Positions 1 through 4,885 of a stretch of 6,502 bases of DNA are shown piece by piece. The stretch is from positions 1-6,502 of the forward strand of contig OMRU01000140.1 of NCBI GenBank assembly GCA_900313465.1, given 5' to 3'. The notes beneath the pieces are model-generated. The model was not told the DNA's origin, searched no databases, and saw only the letters and a program-made list of their open reading frames with translations. Position 1 is the first letter of the stretch. Every line of letters starts with the position of its first letter. Both the position numbers and the translations under genes were made by a program. Source of the DNA: an uncultured Clostridia bacterium (GTDB taxonomy: Bacteria > Bacillota_I > Bacilli_A > RFN20 > CAG-288).

Positions 1-94
1 TGATGTCGATACCACTTACTTCATATCCCATCGAAAGGAAGTGTTTGGCGACAGCAAGACCGATACCCGAACTTGAACCGGTAATCAAAACCAT
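1..94 (-). CDS. Short-chain dehydrogenase/reductase (SDR), N-terminal fragment
   Basis: Only the first 31 codons are present; the gene runs off the left edge. The peptide starts MVLITGSSSGIG, a textbook Rossmann beta1-loop-alpha1 with the TGxxxGxG nucleotide-binding motif of classical SDR enzymes. After helix alpha1 comes a second strand ending in VSGID. An acidic residue at the end of beta2 usually favours NAD(H) over NADP(H), which is family knowledge and not shown here. The catalytic Ser/Tyr/Lys residues lie outside the window, so the substrate cannot be inferred. The start ATG lies 3 nt after the stop codon of the transporter gene, and its ribosome binding site (GGAGG, 103-107) lies inside that gene's last codons. 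The two genes are therefore very likely co-transcribed and translationally coupled. SDR family confidence is high; specific function is unknown. Confidence 0.85.
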   Translation of the reverse strand, partial: MVLITGSSSGIGLAVAKHFLSMGYEVSGIDI

Positions 95-97
95 AAT

Positions 98-868
98 TTA
101 GGCCTCCATAGTTTTATAATCAGTAGAGTTGGAATTCTGTTTTAAAGATTCACGGAAAGCAAAGTAGTCGTTTCCGATACCATCTTCTTCCCATTTCTTG
201 CAGACATGATATCCGATAGGAGAGAAGAGGACTTCGGCTAATAATTCAGCAACAGCACCAGTGACAGCGGCCATGAAGCACTGTAAGAAGGACCAGGCCG
301 TTTCTGGACCCCAGAAGATCGGACCAAAGACCATGAAGGTGAGACAGCCAAAGACCATGTTATCGACAAACTGACCGATAAAGGTGGAAATATAACTTCT
401 AGAGAAGAAAGCGAGTTTTCCATTTGGATTTTTCTTGAAGGTTTGGCCGATACCCCAGTTTAAAAAGTTGTTGACTAAACCAGAAAGAAGGAAAGCGATG
501 GTGGAAGAAAGAAGGATAAACCAGGTTCCACCAAAGATGGAGTTAAAGCCACTATAGTCATCTTCAGTAGGAATCATGGCGATGAGAATGAAGATCAAGG
601 AAGCAAATAAGTTTGTCACGATAGCAAAGACATTGACTTTGTTAGCCGCAGATGGACCATATCTTCTGACGATGATATCCATGGTCAAGAAGGCTAACCA
701 AGAGACAAAAAAACCACCATCAAGGGCAAGCCATGGGAGGTTGACGACCGTCTTGTTAGCAAGAAGGTTCATAACGACGACGGAGAGGATGAAGAAAGCG
801 ACGACAGGGGATGGGATGGAACGGAGAAGCATTCTCATATCGAGAATCCAACTTTTGATTTTTTGCAT
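98..868 (-). CDS. Queuosine precursor transporter, VUT/YhhQ family membrane protein
   Basis: A protein of 256 residues from the preferred start, with about six hydrophobic segments (first at roughly residues 20-37). It carries features typical of the VUT_1/YhhQ family: LLANK after the first segment (35-39), a following LDGGFFVSW segment, an acidic residue in the next membrane segment before RRYG, and GQFVDNMVF late in the protein. E. coli YhhQ imports the queuosine precursors preQ0/preQ1 across the cytoplasmic membrane, and bacterial relatives also take up queuine or queuosine. Assignment here rests on family resemblance only. Start choice: the AAAGGAG site (879-885) is 10 nt from the ATG at 868 but only 1 nt from an in-frame ATG at 877, so 868 is preferred. 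The frame stays open to an ATG at 961, but that codon lies inside the leader terminator hairpin. It is the first gene of a unit with the SDR and is preceded by a likely attenuator. Confidence 0.82.
   Translation of the reverse strand: MQKIKSWILDMRMLLRSIPSPVVAFFILSVVVMNLLANKTVVNLPWLALDGGFFVSWLAFLTMDIIVRRYGPSAANKVNVFAIVTNLFASLIFILIAMIPTEDDYSGFNSIFGGTWFILLSSTIAFLLSGLVNNFLNWGIGQTFKKNPNGKLAFFSRSYISTFIGQFVDNMVFGCLTFMVFGPIFWGPETAWSFLQCFMAAVTGAVAELLAEVLFSPIGYHVCKKWEEDGIGNDYFAFRESLKQNSNSTDYKTMEA
103..107 (-). promoter_or_regulatory. Ribosome binding site of the SDR gene inside the transporter gene
   Basis: The minus strand reads GGAGG, 8 nt before the ATG at 94. It overlaps the last sense codons of the transporter (Met-Glu-Ala), so ribosomes finishing the transporter can restart directly on the SDR gene. 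No terminator or promoter fits in the 3-nt gap. Confidence 0.75.
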
Positions 869-879
869 GTTTAACATGC
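865..879. repeat. Perfect 7-bp inverted repeat over the transporter start codon
   Basis: GCATGTT and AACATGC flank a single central base. In RNA the same segment can form GCAUG/CAUGC (5 bp with a 5-nt loop), holding both candidate AUG codons in the stem. It could be a start-codon-masking hairpin, a protein-binding operator, or chance; the sequence alone does not decide. Confidence 0.4.
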
Positions 880-885
880 TCCTTT
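879..885 (-). promoter_or_regulatory. Ribosome binding site that sets the transporter start
   Basis: The minus strand reads AAAGGAG. The ATG at 877 is too close (1 nt) and the next in-frame ATG at 868 is 10 nt away, so this site argues for 868. Both ATGs lie inside a short inverted repeat (865-879), which may influence access to the start. Confidence 0.7.
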
Positions 886-918
886 CTATTGCCAAGAGGT
901 GGAATGTTTCAAAAGGCG

Positions 919-961
919 TAAAAAAGAAAATGGACGCCTTTGGAAAACAAAAGGCGTCCAT
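919..961 (-). terminator. Intrinsic terminator in the transporter leader (attenuator)
   Basis: On the minus strand TGGACGCCTTT pairs perfectly with AAAGGCGTCCA (plus positions 950-960 and 931-941; 11 bp, 12 with an added A-U pair). The loop is 8 nt and the stem is followed by TTTTCTTTTTT (920-930). It sits about 50 nt upstream of the transporter start and downstream of that gene's own promoter. It therefore ends the leader transcript early rather than terminating the upstream ABC gene alone. In the plus direction no U-run follows, so it acts on the minus strand. Confidence 0.85.
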
Positions 962-1039
962 AGAAATGGTACGGATTTTGTTCCTGGTTTTGTTTAAAGA
1001 CAGGATGGCAACAACGAACTGTCTTGGACCTGAGTCCGG
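962..1039 (-). ncRNA. Structured leader, candidate queuosine-precursor riboswitch aptamer
   Basis: This is the part of the transporter leader between the inferred transcription start and the attenuator terminator. On the minus strand it starts with a small GGAC-TCAG-GTCC hairpin (1026-1037). Next is a 7-bp stem AAGACAG/CTGTCTT (1019-1025 with 997-1003) with a 15-nt loop. The tail is A-rich and contains AACAAAA twice. The loop's TTGTT (1010-1014) can pair with either AACAA in the tail (990-994 or 978-982), so an H-type pseudoknot is possible. GTCCA (1025-1029) can also pair with TGGAC at the terminator's 5' arm (956-960), a potential antiterminator. Leaders of queuosine-precursor transporters are often preQ1 riboswitches, but the preQ1-I consensus is not seen and I cannot assign a class. 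The ligand is inferred only from the downstream gene. Confidence 0.5.
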
Positions 1040-1045
1040 GTTAAG

Positions 1046-1074
1046 ATTTTAGCAAAGAATCTAAAAAAGAGCAA
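1046..1074 (-). promoter_or_regulatory. Sigma-A-type promoter of the transporter-SDR unit
   Basis: On the minus strand the -35 is TTGCTC (1069-1074), followed by a 17-nt spacer and -10 TAAAAT (1046-1051). An extended -10 TGC lies directly in front. Transcription would start near 1039, giving a leader of about 160 nt. It sits about 25 nt past the ABC gene stop, so the transporter unit can be expressed on its own. Confidence 0.65.
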
Positions 1075-1099
1075 CTAAATAATAGAAATTGAGAAAAAA

Positions 1100-2821
1100 C
1101 TAATTGAATTGTGACGAATACATCGAATAATAGAAGCCTTTTTGATTCATCAAAGTTTCATGATTGCCAGTCTCAATGATATGGCCATCTTTTAACACGA
1201 TGATCAAATCTGCTCTCTGAATGGTGGAAAGACGATGAGCGATGACGATGCTGGTTCTATCTTTCATCATATTGTCAAAGGCGTCGGTAATCAGCTTTTC
1301 ACTTCTCGTATCGACATTGCTGGTTGCTTCATCAAGGATGACAATATCCGGTTCAAGAAGCATGACTCTGGCAATGGTGAGCATCTGTCTTTCACCTTCA
1401 GAAAGACCTTCTTTAGCAGAGACTAGAGTGTCATAACCTCGAGGAAGCGTACTAATAAAGGTGTCAGCATGAGCTTTCTTACAGGCTTGAATCACTTCTT
1501 CATCAGAGGCATCAGGTTTGGCATAACGGACATTTTCCATGATGGTAGCTGAGAAGATCCAAGTCTCTTGTAAGACCATTCCGAAGTTTTTACGAAGTGC
1601 GGATTTGCTAATCTCAGTTCCTTTGATGCCGTTATATAAGATTGCACCCTTGACTGGATCATAAAAACGCATCAATACATTGATCAAAGTTGACTTACCA
1701 GCGCCGGTAGGACCAACAATGGCTACCGATTCACCTTTGTGAATGGTTCTATTGAAGTTCTCAATGAGCTTCTGGTCTTTCTCATAAGAGAAATACATAT
1801 CCTTGAATTGGATTTCTTTGATGTCATCAATATCCATATTGCCTTCATCGATATCTTCTTGTTGATTCAAGAAGTCATCGATACGCTTGAAAGCAAATAC
1901 GGCGGCCTCATATTCAGAAACGACACCGCTAATTTCATTAAATGGTTTGGTATAGGAATTGGTATAGCTTAAGAAGGAAGATAATCGACCGATGGTCATA
2001 GAAAGAATAGGATAGACAGGAGTCAAACCAATCATGATGATACCAGAGATGCCGATGATGACATAAATGGTATTGTTGACAAGACGAGTAGAAGGATTGA
2101 CCCAAGAAGCAGAGAATAAGGCAACTTTTCCTTCTTTACGTAAGATTTCGTTTTGGCAATCGTATTGTCTTAATGAATCATCCTGGTAATTGAAGGATTG
2201 TAATAAATCGGAATTGTTGATGCCTTCTAACGAGATTCCATTCAGACTAGCCTGTAATTTGGCTTGCTTCTGGAAGTGTTCATGACTGAACTTGGCGACA
2301 AAGCGAGAAACAAGGATAGATAAAGGAGAAAGGATGATGACACCAAGAGCTAAAATCCAGTTGGTGACAAACATCATCAAAATGGTGATCAAAATAGCAA
2401 GCAAGCCTTCCATTAGGGACTTGAAGACACTGAAGAGACCATTTGCGATATTCTCTACATCCCCGATTTCTAGCTGGACGATATTGCCTTGGCTGGATTT
2501 GAAGATAGAATCTATGGAGATGCGGCTTAATTTCTGATAAACGTCATTTCTCATGGAGAGAATCATTTTTTGAGTCATGATTCCCACCACGTATTCAAAG
2601 ATGTAATCCGATATCGCGGCAAGTATTGATAATCCTAAAGAGACGAAGACAAAGATATAGAATAGTTTGGAATCATCATTCAAGGCAGCATCAAGGGCAT
2701 AGCCAACAAATAAAGGCTGAGATAATTGACCGATGCTGAAGATCAAAACCGAGATGGCAATGAAGAAGATATTTCTTTTCTGTGGTAAGAGATAGGAAAG
2801 GAAACGCTTTTTGTAGTTCAT
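1100..2821 (-). CDS. ABC exporter half-transporter, BmrD/LmrD-like subunit (permease fused to ATPase)
   Basis: A 573-residue half-transporter: an exporter-type membrane domain (about residues 15-300, six hydrophobic segments expected) followed by an ATPase domain. Visible ATPase motifs are Walker A GPTGAGKST (370-378), Q-loop Gln418, signature LSEGE (473-477), Walker B ending ILDE with catalytic Glu498, D-loop NVD (502-504) and switch His529. The canonical Glu and His with an altered signature (LSEGE, not LSGGQ) are typical of the catalytic partner in heterodimeric exporters such as BmrCD, LmrCD and TM287/288, which pump drugs or lipids outward. Substrate is unknown. Start: AAAGGAGG (2830-2837) lies 8 nt before the ATG at 2821. 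The frame extends to an ATG at 2875, but that region overlaps the upstream gene. The start is 1 nt after the upstream partner's stop, so translation was probably coupled. That partner is broken, so this subunit may lack its mate. No clear terminator follows the stop. Confidence 0.9.
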   Translation of the reverse strand: MNYKKRFLSYLLPQKRNIFFIAISVLIFSIGQLSQPLFVGYALDAALNDDSKLFYIFVFVSLGLSILAAISDYIFEYVVGIMTQKMILSMRNDVYQKLSRISIDSIFKSSQGNIVQLEIGDVENIANGLFSVFKSLMEGLLAILITILMMFVTNWILALGVIILSPLSILVSRFVAKFSHEHFQKQAKLQASLNGISLEGINNSDLLQSFNYQDDSLRQYDCQNEILRKEGKVALFSASWVNPSTRLVNNTIYVIIGISGIIMIGLTPVYPILSMTIGRLSSFLSYTNSYTKPFNEISGVVSEYEAAVFAFKRIDDFLNQQEDIDEGNMDIDDIKEIQFKDMYFSYEKDQKLIENFNRTIHKGESVAIVGPTGAGKSTLINVLMRFYDPVKGAILYNGIKGTEISKSALRKNFGMVLQETWIFSATIMENVRYAKPDASDEEVIQACKKAHADTFISTLPRGYDTLVSAKEGLSEGERQMLTIARVMLLEPDIVILDEATSNVDTRSEKLITDAFDNMMKDRTSIVIAHRLSTIQRADLIIVLKDGHIIETGNHETLMNQKGFYYSMYSSQFN

Positions 2822-2822
2822 G

Positions 2823-3053
2823 TTAGTTTCCTCCTTTCTGCACCTGTGACTCATAGGTTTCTTTATAGACATCACAGTGTTTTAATAACTGCTTGTGATT
2901 GCCCTTAGCCACCAATTTGCCACCATCGAGAACCAAAATCATATCGCAGTCGCTGATGGTGGAAACACGTTGAGAAACGATGATTTTGGTGATGCCTTGA
3001 TAATGAGAGGAAATGTTTTCTCTGACTTTCTTATCCGTCAACAAGTCCAAAGC
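2823..3053 (-). pseudogene. 3' remnant of the upstream ABC subunit (D-loop to C-terminus)
   Basis: These 76 codons, beginning ALDLLTD, are the tail of an ABC ATPase domain: D-loop SALD-type region, then the switch segment IIVSQRVST and a C-terminal helix ending QKGGN. They continue the gene at 3031-4599 but in a different frame. A TGA sits directly before the GCT codon (3054-3056), and no ribosome binding site precedes the TTG at 3048-3050, so independent translation is unlikely. Gln in place of the usual switch His (SQR, not AHR) is typical of the degenerate partner of BmrC-like heterodimers and is not itself a sign of decay. Its stop (2823-2825) is 1 nt from the next gene's start, and that gene's ribosome binding site lies inside its last codons. 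Early termination upstream should thus reduce translation of the partner. Confidence 0.8.
2830..2837 (-). promoter_or_regulatory. Ribosome binding site of the BmrD-like gene
   Basis: The minus strand reads AAAGGAGG, 8 nt before the ATG at 2821. It fixes the start at MNYKKRF rather than 18 codons upstream. It lies inside the 3' end of the preceding gene. Confidence 0.85.
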
Positions 3054-3062
3054 TCAGTCTCT
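3031..3062 (-). other. Deletion scar and frameshift in the BmrC-like gene
   Basis: The minus strand reads CTGAGCTTTGGACTTG: the codons Leu-Ser of QRQRLS run directly into GCT TTG GAC, the Ala-Leu-Asp of the D-loop. The sister gene has 19 residues (483-501, including Walker B) between the matching positions. If the spacing was the same, 59 bp are missing, which shifts the frame and yields a TAA at 3031-3033. The GC at the junction could come from either side, a 2-nt microhomology consistent with slippage or end-joining. The size is inferred by comparison, not seen. Confidence 0.75.
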
Positions 3063-4599
3063 GACGTTGACCACCAGAGAAATTCTTTCCCCCTTCTTCC
3101 ACAGGATAAAGAAGGTAATCATCATATTTGGAAACAAATTCATAAGCCATGGCATCTTTCAATGCTTTGGTGATTTCTTCTTCACTCGCGTCTGGATTAG
3201 CCATCTGCATGTTTGAAAGAATACTACCCTTGAATAAGACGGCATGCTGGAAGACAAGAGAGATTTCATCTCTTAAATCCTTAAGTGGATAATTTTTGAT
3301 ATCTTCACCTTTATAGAAGACTGTACCATGAGTGGTATCCAAAAATCTCTCAATGAGGTTGATGAGAGTGGATTTACCACTACCTGTACCGCCGATGATA
3401 CCCAAGGATTGACCTTTATTCAGTTCAAAAGAGATATCTTTTAAGGCAAGATTACCATCTTCCTCATAACCTAAATCGACATGGTCAAAACGAAGGATTT
3501 CTTTTCCGTCAGGAATATTGATTTTCTTTGCCCCTTCTTTTGAGGTGATAGATGGCTTAACAGATAGGATTTCATCAACTCTGCTTTTTGAAACACTCGA
3601 TTTGGTCAAGACCATGACAACATTGGTCAACTGCACCAGGGTGGTAAAGATCTGAGCAAGATAGGCGACCTCAGTGATGATGGTAGAAGATAAAGCGACA
3701 TCTCTTTGACTGCTTTCTAATAGTGGAAGTCCACCAAAGAGAACGACTGCCAAAGTGGCTAAGGCGATGATGGCAAAGGTAAGCGGATTGATCAAGGCGT
3801 TGAGTCTAGCTACTTTGATGGCGTTAGTTTGATAATCTTTAGTCAGATGTTCAAAGGAATGGATTTCATAATCCTGACGGTTGAAGGCTCTGATGACTTT
3901 GCTACCTTCAATGGTATCGCTAGTCTTGATAGAGATGCGGTCTAATTTCTTTTGGATGTTGAGGTATTCTTTAGAAGACTTGCGCATGATAAAGAAGATG
4001 ACAAACAAGATCAAAGGAATGATAGAGGCAAAGACAAGACCGATTTGCCAATTGAGAACTAAGGAGATAACCAAAGCGCCAAGGATGATAAATGGGGCTC
4101 TGACAATCAAACGAATGAAGATGAGGACACCCTGCTGAACCTGATAGGAATCGGCATTCAAGGTCGTAAGCAATCTGGCGTTACCAAATTTTTCTCTTTC
4201 TTTCTTGGAAAAGGAGAGAATCTTCTCATATAGTGAACAACGGACTTCACTTCCGACTAATACAGCAGTTCTCGCAGCAACGTATTGGGTGATCATGGTA
4301 GTCAAGAAACCAAGAATACCCATGACTAGAATGATCACGCCACCAATGATGGCATAATTAAGATTTTGATTATCTTCTATCCATGTACCAAATAGGCGGA
4401 TGAAAGATGCGATTTTCAAAATAAAGGGATTGGTTTCACTATCAATAGCGCTGATACCATTAAAGGTAGACATATCGATAATGGTTTTCATGATGAGGGG
4501 AATCAATAAATCAAATACTGCCTCAATCATCTTCAAGGCTGGACCAAGAGTAAAAGCAATTACATGATGGCGATAAGATTCACTTACTTTTTTGATCAT
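3031..4599 (-). CDS. ABC exporter half-transporter, BmrC/LmrC-like subunit, truncated by internal deletion
   Basis: The 5' part of a half-transporter, 522 residues as it stands against about 611 expected. The membrane domain (about residues 12-335) is complete. Hydrophobic segments lie near 13-41, 82-105, 155-205, 265-290 and 305-330. The ATPase domain shows Walker A GGTGSGKST (403-411), a VFQ Q-loop and signature FSGGQ (507-511). After Ser516 the frame turns into FGLVDG and stops. Walker B, D-loop and switch region are missing from this frame; the latter two resume at 3053 in another frame. A canonical signature is expected in the subunit whose own site is degenerate, consistent with pairing to the downstream gene. 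Start: AGGAGGTG (4603-4610) ends 3 nt before the ATG at 4599; the in-frame ATG at 4626 lies before this site and is not preferred. Without Walker B the product is very unlikely to be functional. It should be treated as a pseudogene unless reads show an assembly error. Confidence 0.85.
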   Translation of the reverse strand: MIKKVSESYRHHVIAFTLGPALKMIEAVFDLLIPLIMKTIIDMSTFNGISAIDSETNPFILKIASFIRLFGTWIEDNQNLNYAIIGGVIILVMGILGFLTTMITQYVAARTAVLVGSEVRCSLYEKILSFSKKEREKFGNARLLTTLNADSYQVQQGVLIFIRLIVRAPFIILGALVISLVLNWQIGLVFASIIPLILFVIFFIMRKSSKEYLNIQKKLDRISIKTSDTIEGSKVIRAFNRQDYEIHSFEHLTKDYQTNAIKVARLNALINPLTFAIIALATLAVVLFGGLPLLESSQRDVALSSTIITEVAYLAQIFTTLVQLTNVVMVLTKSSVSKSRVDEILSVKPSITSKEGAKKINIPDGKEILRFDHVDLGYEEDGNLALKDISFELNKGQSLGIIGGTGSGKSTLINLIERFLDTTHGTVFYKGEDIKNYPLKDLRDEISLVFQHAVLFKGSILSNMQMANPDASEEEITKALKDAMAYEFVSKYDDYLLYPVEEGGKNFSGGQRQRLSFGLVDG

Positions 4600-4665
4600 A
4601 TTCACCTCCTGAAACGTCATAGCCACAATATTTTAACGTAATTTCCTTGATTATGACACCTCCTT
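4580..4665 (-). other. Orphan Shine-Dalgarno with a 24-codon frame starting at ATA
   Basis: A perfect AAGGAGGTG (4657-4665, minus strand) has no ATG, GTG or TTG at usable distance; an ATA codon (4652-4654) sits 4 nt after GGAGG. From it a frame runs 24 codons (IIKEITLKYCGY...) to a TGA at 4580-4582, overlapping the start of the ABC gene. The segment resembles the real start region 50 nt downstream: AGGAGGTG, then ATAATCAAGG against ATGATCAAAA. It may be a decayed leader peptide or a duplicated start whose ATG became ATA. Translation is not supported. Confidence 0.3.
4603..4610 (-). promoter_or_regulatory. Ribosome binding site of the BmrC-like gene
   Basis: The minus strand reads AGGAGGTG; GGAGG is 5 nt from the ATG at 4599, setting the start at MIKKVSES. 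Confidence 0.8.
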
Positions 4666-4694
4666 AGGGATGAAAAGGCTAACATATGGTAAGT

Positions 4695-4724
4695 ATTTTA
4701 GGTTATCAGATAGATCAAAACTAA
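4695..4724 (-). promoter_or_regulatory. Possible promoter of the ABC exporter pair
   Basis: On the minus strand the -10 is TAAAAT (4695-4700), with TTAGTT (4719-4724) 18 nt upstream as a -35. The -35 match is partial. It would give a leader of about 90 nt containing the orphan Shine-Dalgarno site. Confidence 0.3.
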
Positions 4725-4745
4725 CCTCTTTATATATAAATAATA

Positions 4746-4774
4746 TTGCAGTTGGTTTTTTAAGATGGTAAAAT
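4746..4774 (+). promoter_or_regulatory. Sigma-A-type promoter of the rimP-nusA operon
   Basis: The -35 is TTGCAG (4746-4751), followed by a 17-nt spacer and -10 TAAAAT (4769-4774). Transcription would start near 4781, leaving a leader of about 105 nt before rimP. Confidence 0.65.
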
Positions 4775-4780
4775 ATTTCA

Positions 4781-4837
4781 GTCAGCGTGCTACTGACCAT
4801 GCGTTTGCATGCAACATTCTTAATGAAAATTAAGAGT
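4781..4837 (+). ncRNA. Structured 5' leader of rimP-nusA with a candidate antiterminator
   Basis: Three hairpins follow the predicted transcription start. They are GTCAG/CTGAC (4781-4785 with 4793-4797), CATGC/GCATG with a 4-nt loop (4798-4811), and a 9-bp stem (one G-U pair) capped by a GAAA tetraloop (4816-4837). The third stem's 3' arm shares 4832-4837 with the 5' arm of the terminator that follows, so the two cannot form fully together. This is a typical antiterminator/terminator layout. The B. subtilis nusA operon is reported to be autoregulated through NusA-dependent termination; the same here is inference. Confidence 0.5.
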
Positions 4838-4869
4838 GGACCCTCACTTTGGGGTCCACTCTTTCTTTT
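4832..4869 (+). terminator. Intrinsic terminator (attenuator) just upstream of rimP
   Basis: AAGAGTGGACCC (4832-4843) pairs perfectly with GGGTCCACTCTT (4852-4863), a 12-bp stem with an 8-nt loop, followed by a U-rich TTCTTTT. It lies downstream of the rimP promoter and ends 6 nt before the rimP ribosome binding site. It must therefore be read through for expression. It is too far from the minus-strand ABC genes to be their terminator. Confidence 0.8.
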
Positions 4870-4874
4870 ATGCT

Positions 4875-4880
4875 AGGAGG
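4875..4880 (+). promoter_or_regulatory. Ribosome binding site of rimP
   Basis: AGGAGG sits 5 nt before the ATG at 4886. It lies immediately after the attenuator stem, so the terminator hairpin could also limit ribosome access. Confidence 0.8.
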
Positions 4881-4885
4881 TAGGA

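Larger units (their letters stand above)
4600..4885. other. Divergent intergenic region between the ABC pair and rimP-nusA
   Basis: No convincing protein gene is encoded. The right half (4746-4880) holds the rimP-nusA promoter, a structured leader and its terminator. The left half holds the ribosome binding site of the ABC gene, the orphan Shine-Dalgarno site, and an AT-rich tract (4731-4745). For the ABC genes a weak minus-strand promoter is possible: TTAGTT (4719-4724), an 18-nt spacer and TAAAAT (4695-4700). No regulator gene (for example MarR-type) accompanies the exporter in this window. Confidence 0.6.

Noticed and set aside
869..961. An upstream start of the transporter at 961 or 877
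   Set aside because: The 961 ATG sits in the terminator hairpin and adds a non-conserved leader. The 877 ATG is only 1 nt from the ribosome binding site.
576..1052. A 158-codon open frame on the plus strand
   Set aside because: It lies antisense to the transporter gene and its leader, is rich in Lys/Met/Thr with no recognisable domain, and has no ribosome binding site. It also crosses the terminator and promoter of the minus-strand unit.
1075..1102. A terminator directly after the BmrD-like gene (T-run following the stop)
   Set aside because: The T-run has no stable GC-containing stem before it, so I do not call a terminator.
2822..2875. An extended start of the BmrD-like gene at 2875
   Set aside because: It would overlap the upstream gene by about 50 nt. 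The clear AAAGGAGG site serves the ATG at 2821.
3031..3053. Programmed ribosomal frameshifting joining the two ABC fragments
   Set aside because: Both frames are open only over 3031-3053. No slippery run or convincing stimulatory hairpin is seen, and shifting would still leave the Walker B segment missing.
2292..4138. Several plus-strand open frames of 60-92 codons opposite the ABC genes (2292-2537, 2895-3173, 3013-3216, 3881-4138)
   Set aside because: All are antisense to clearly recognised ABC domains, have low-complexity composition, and lack a plausible start signal.
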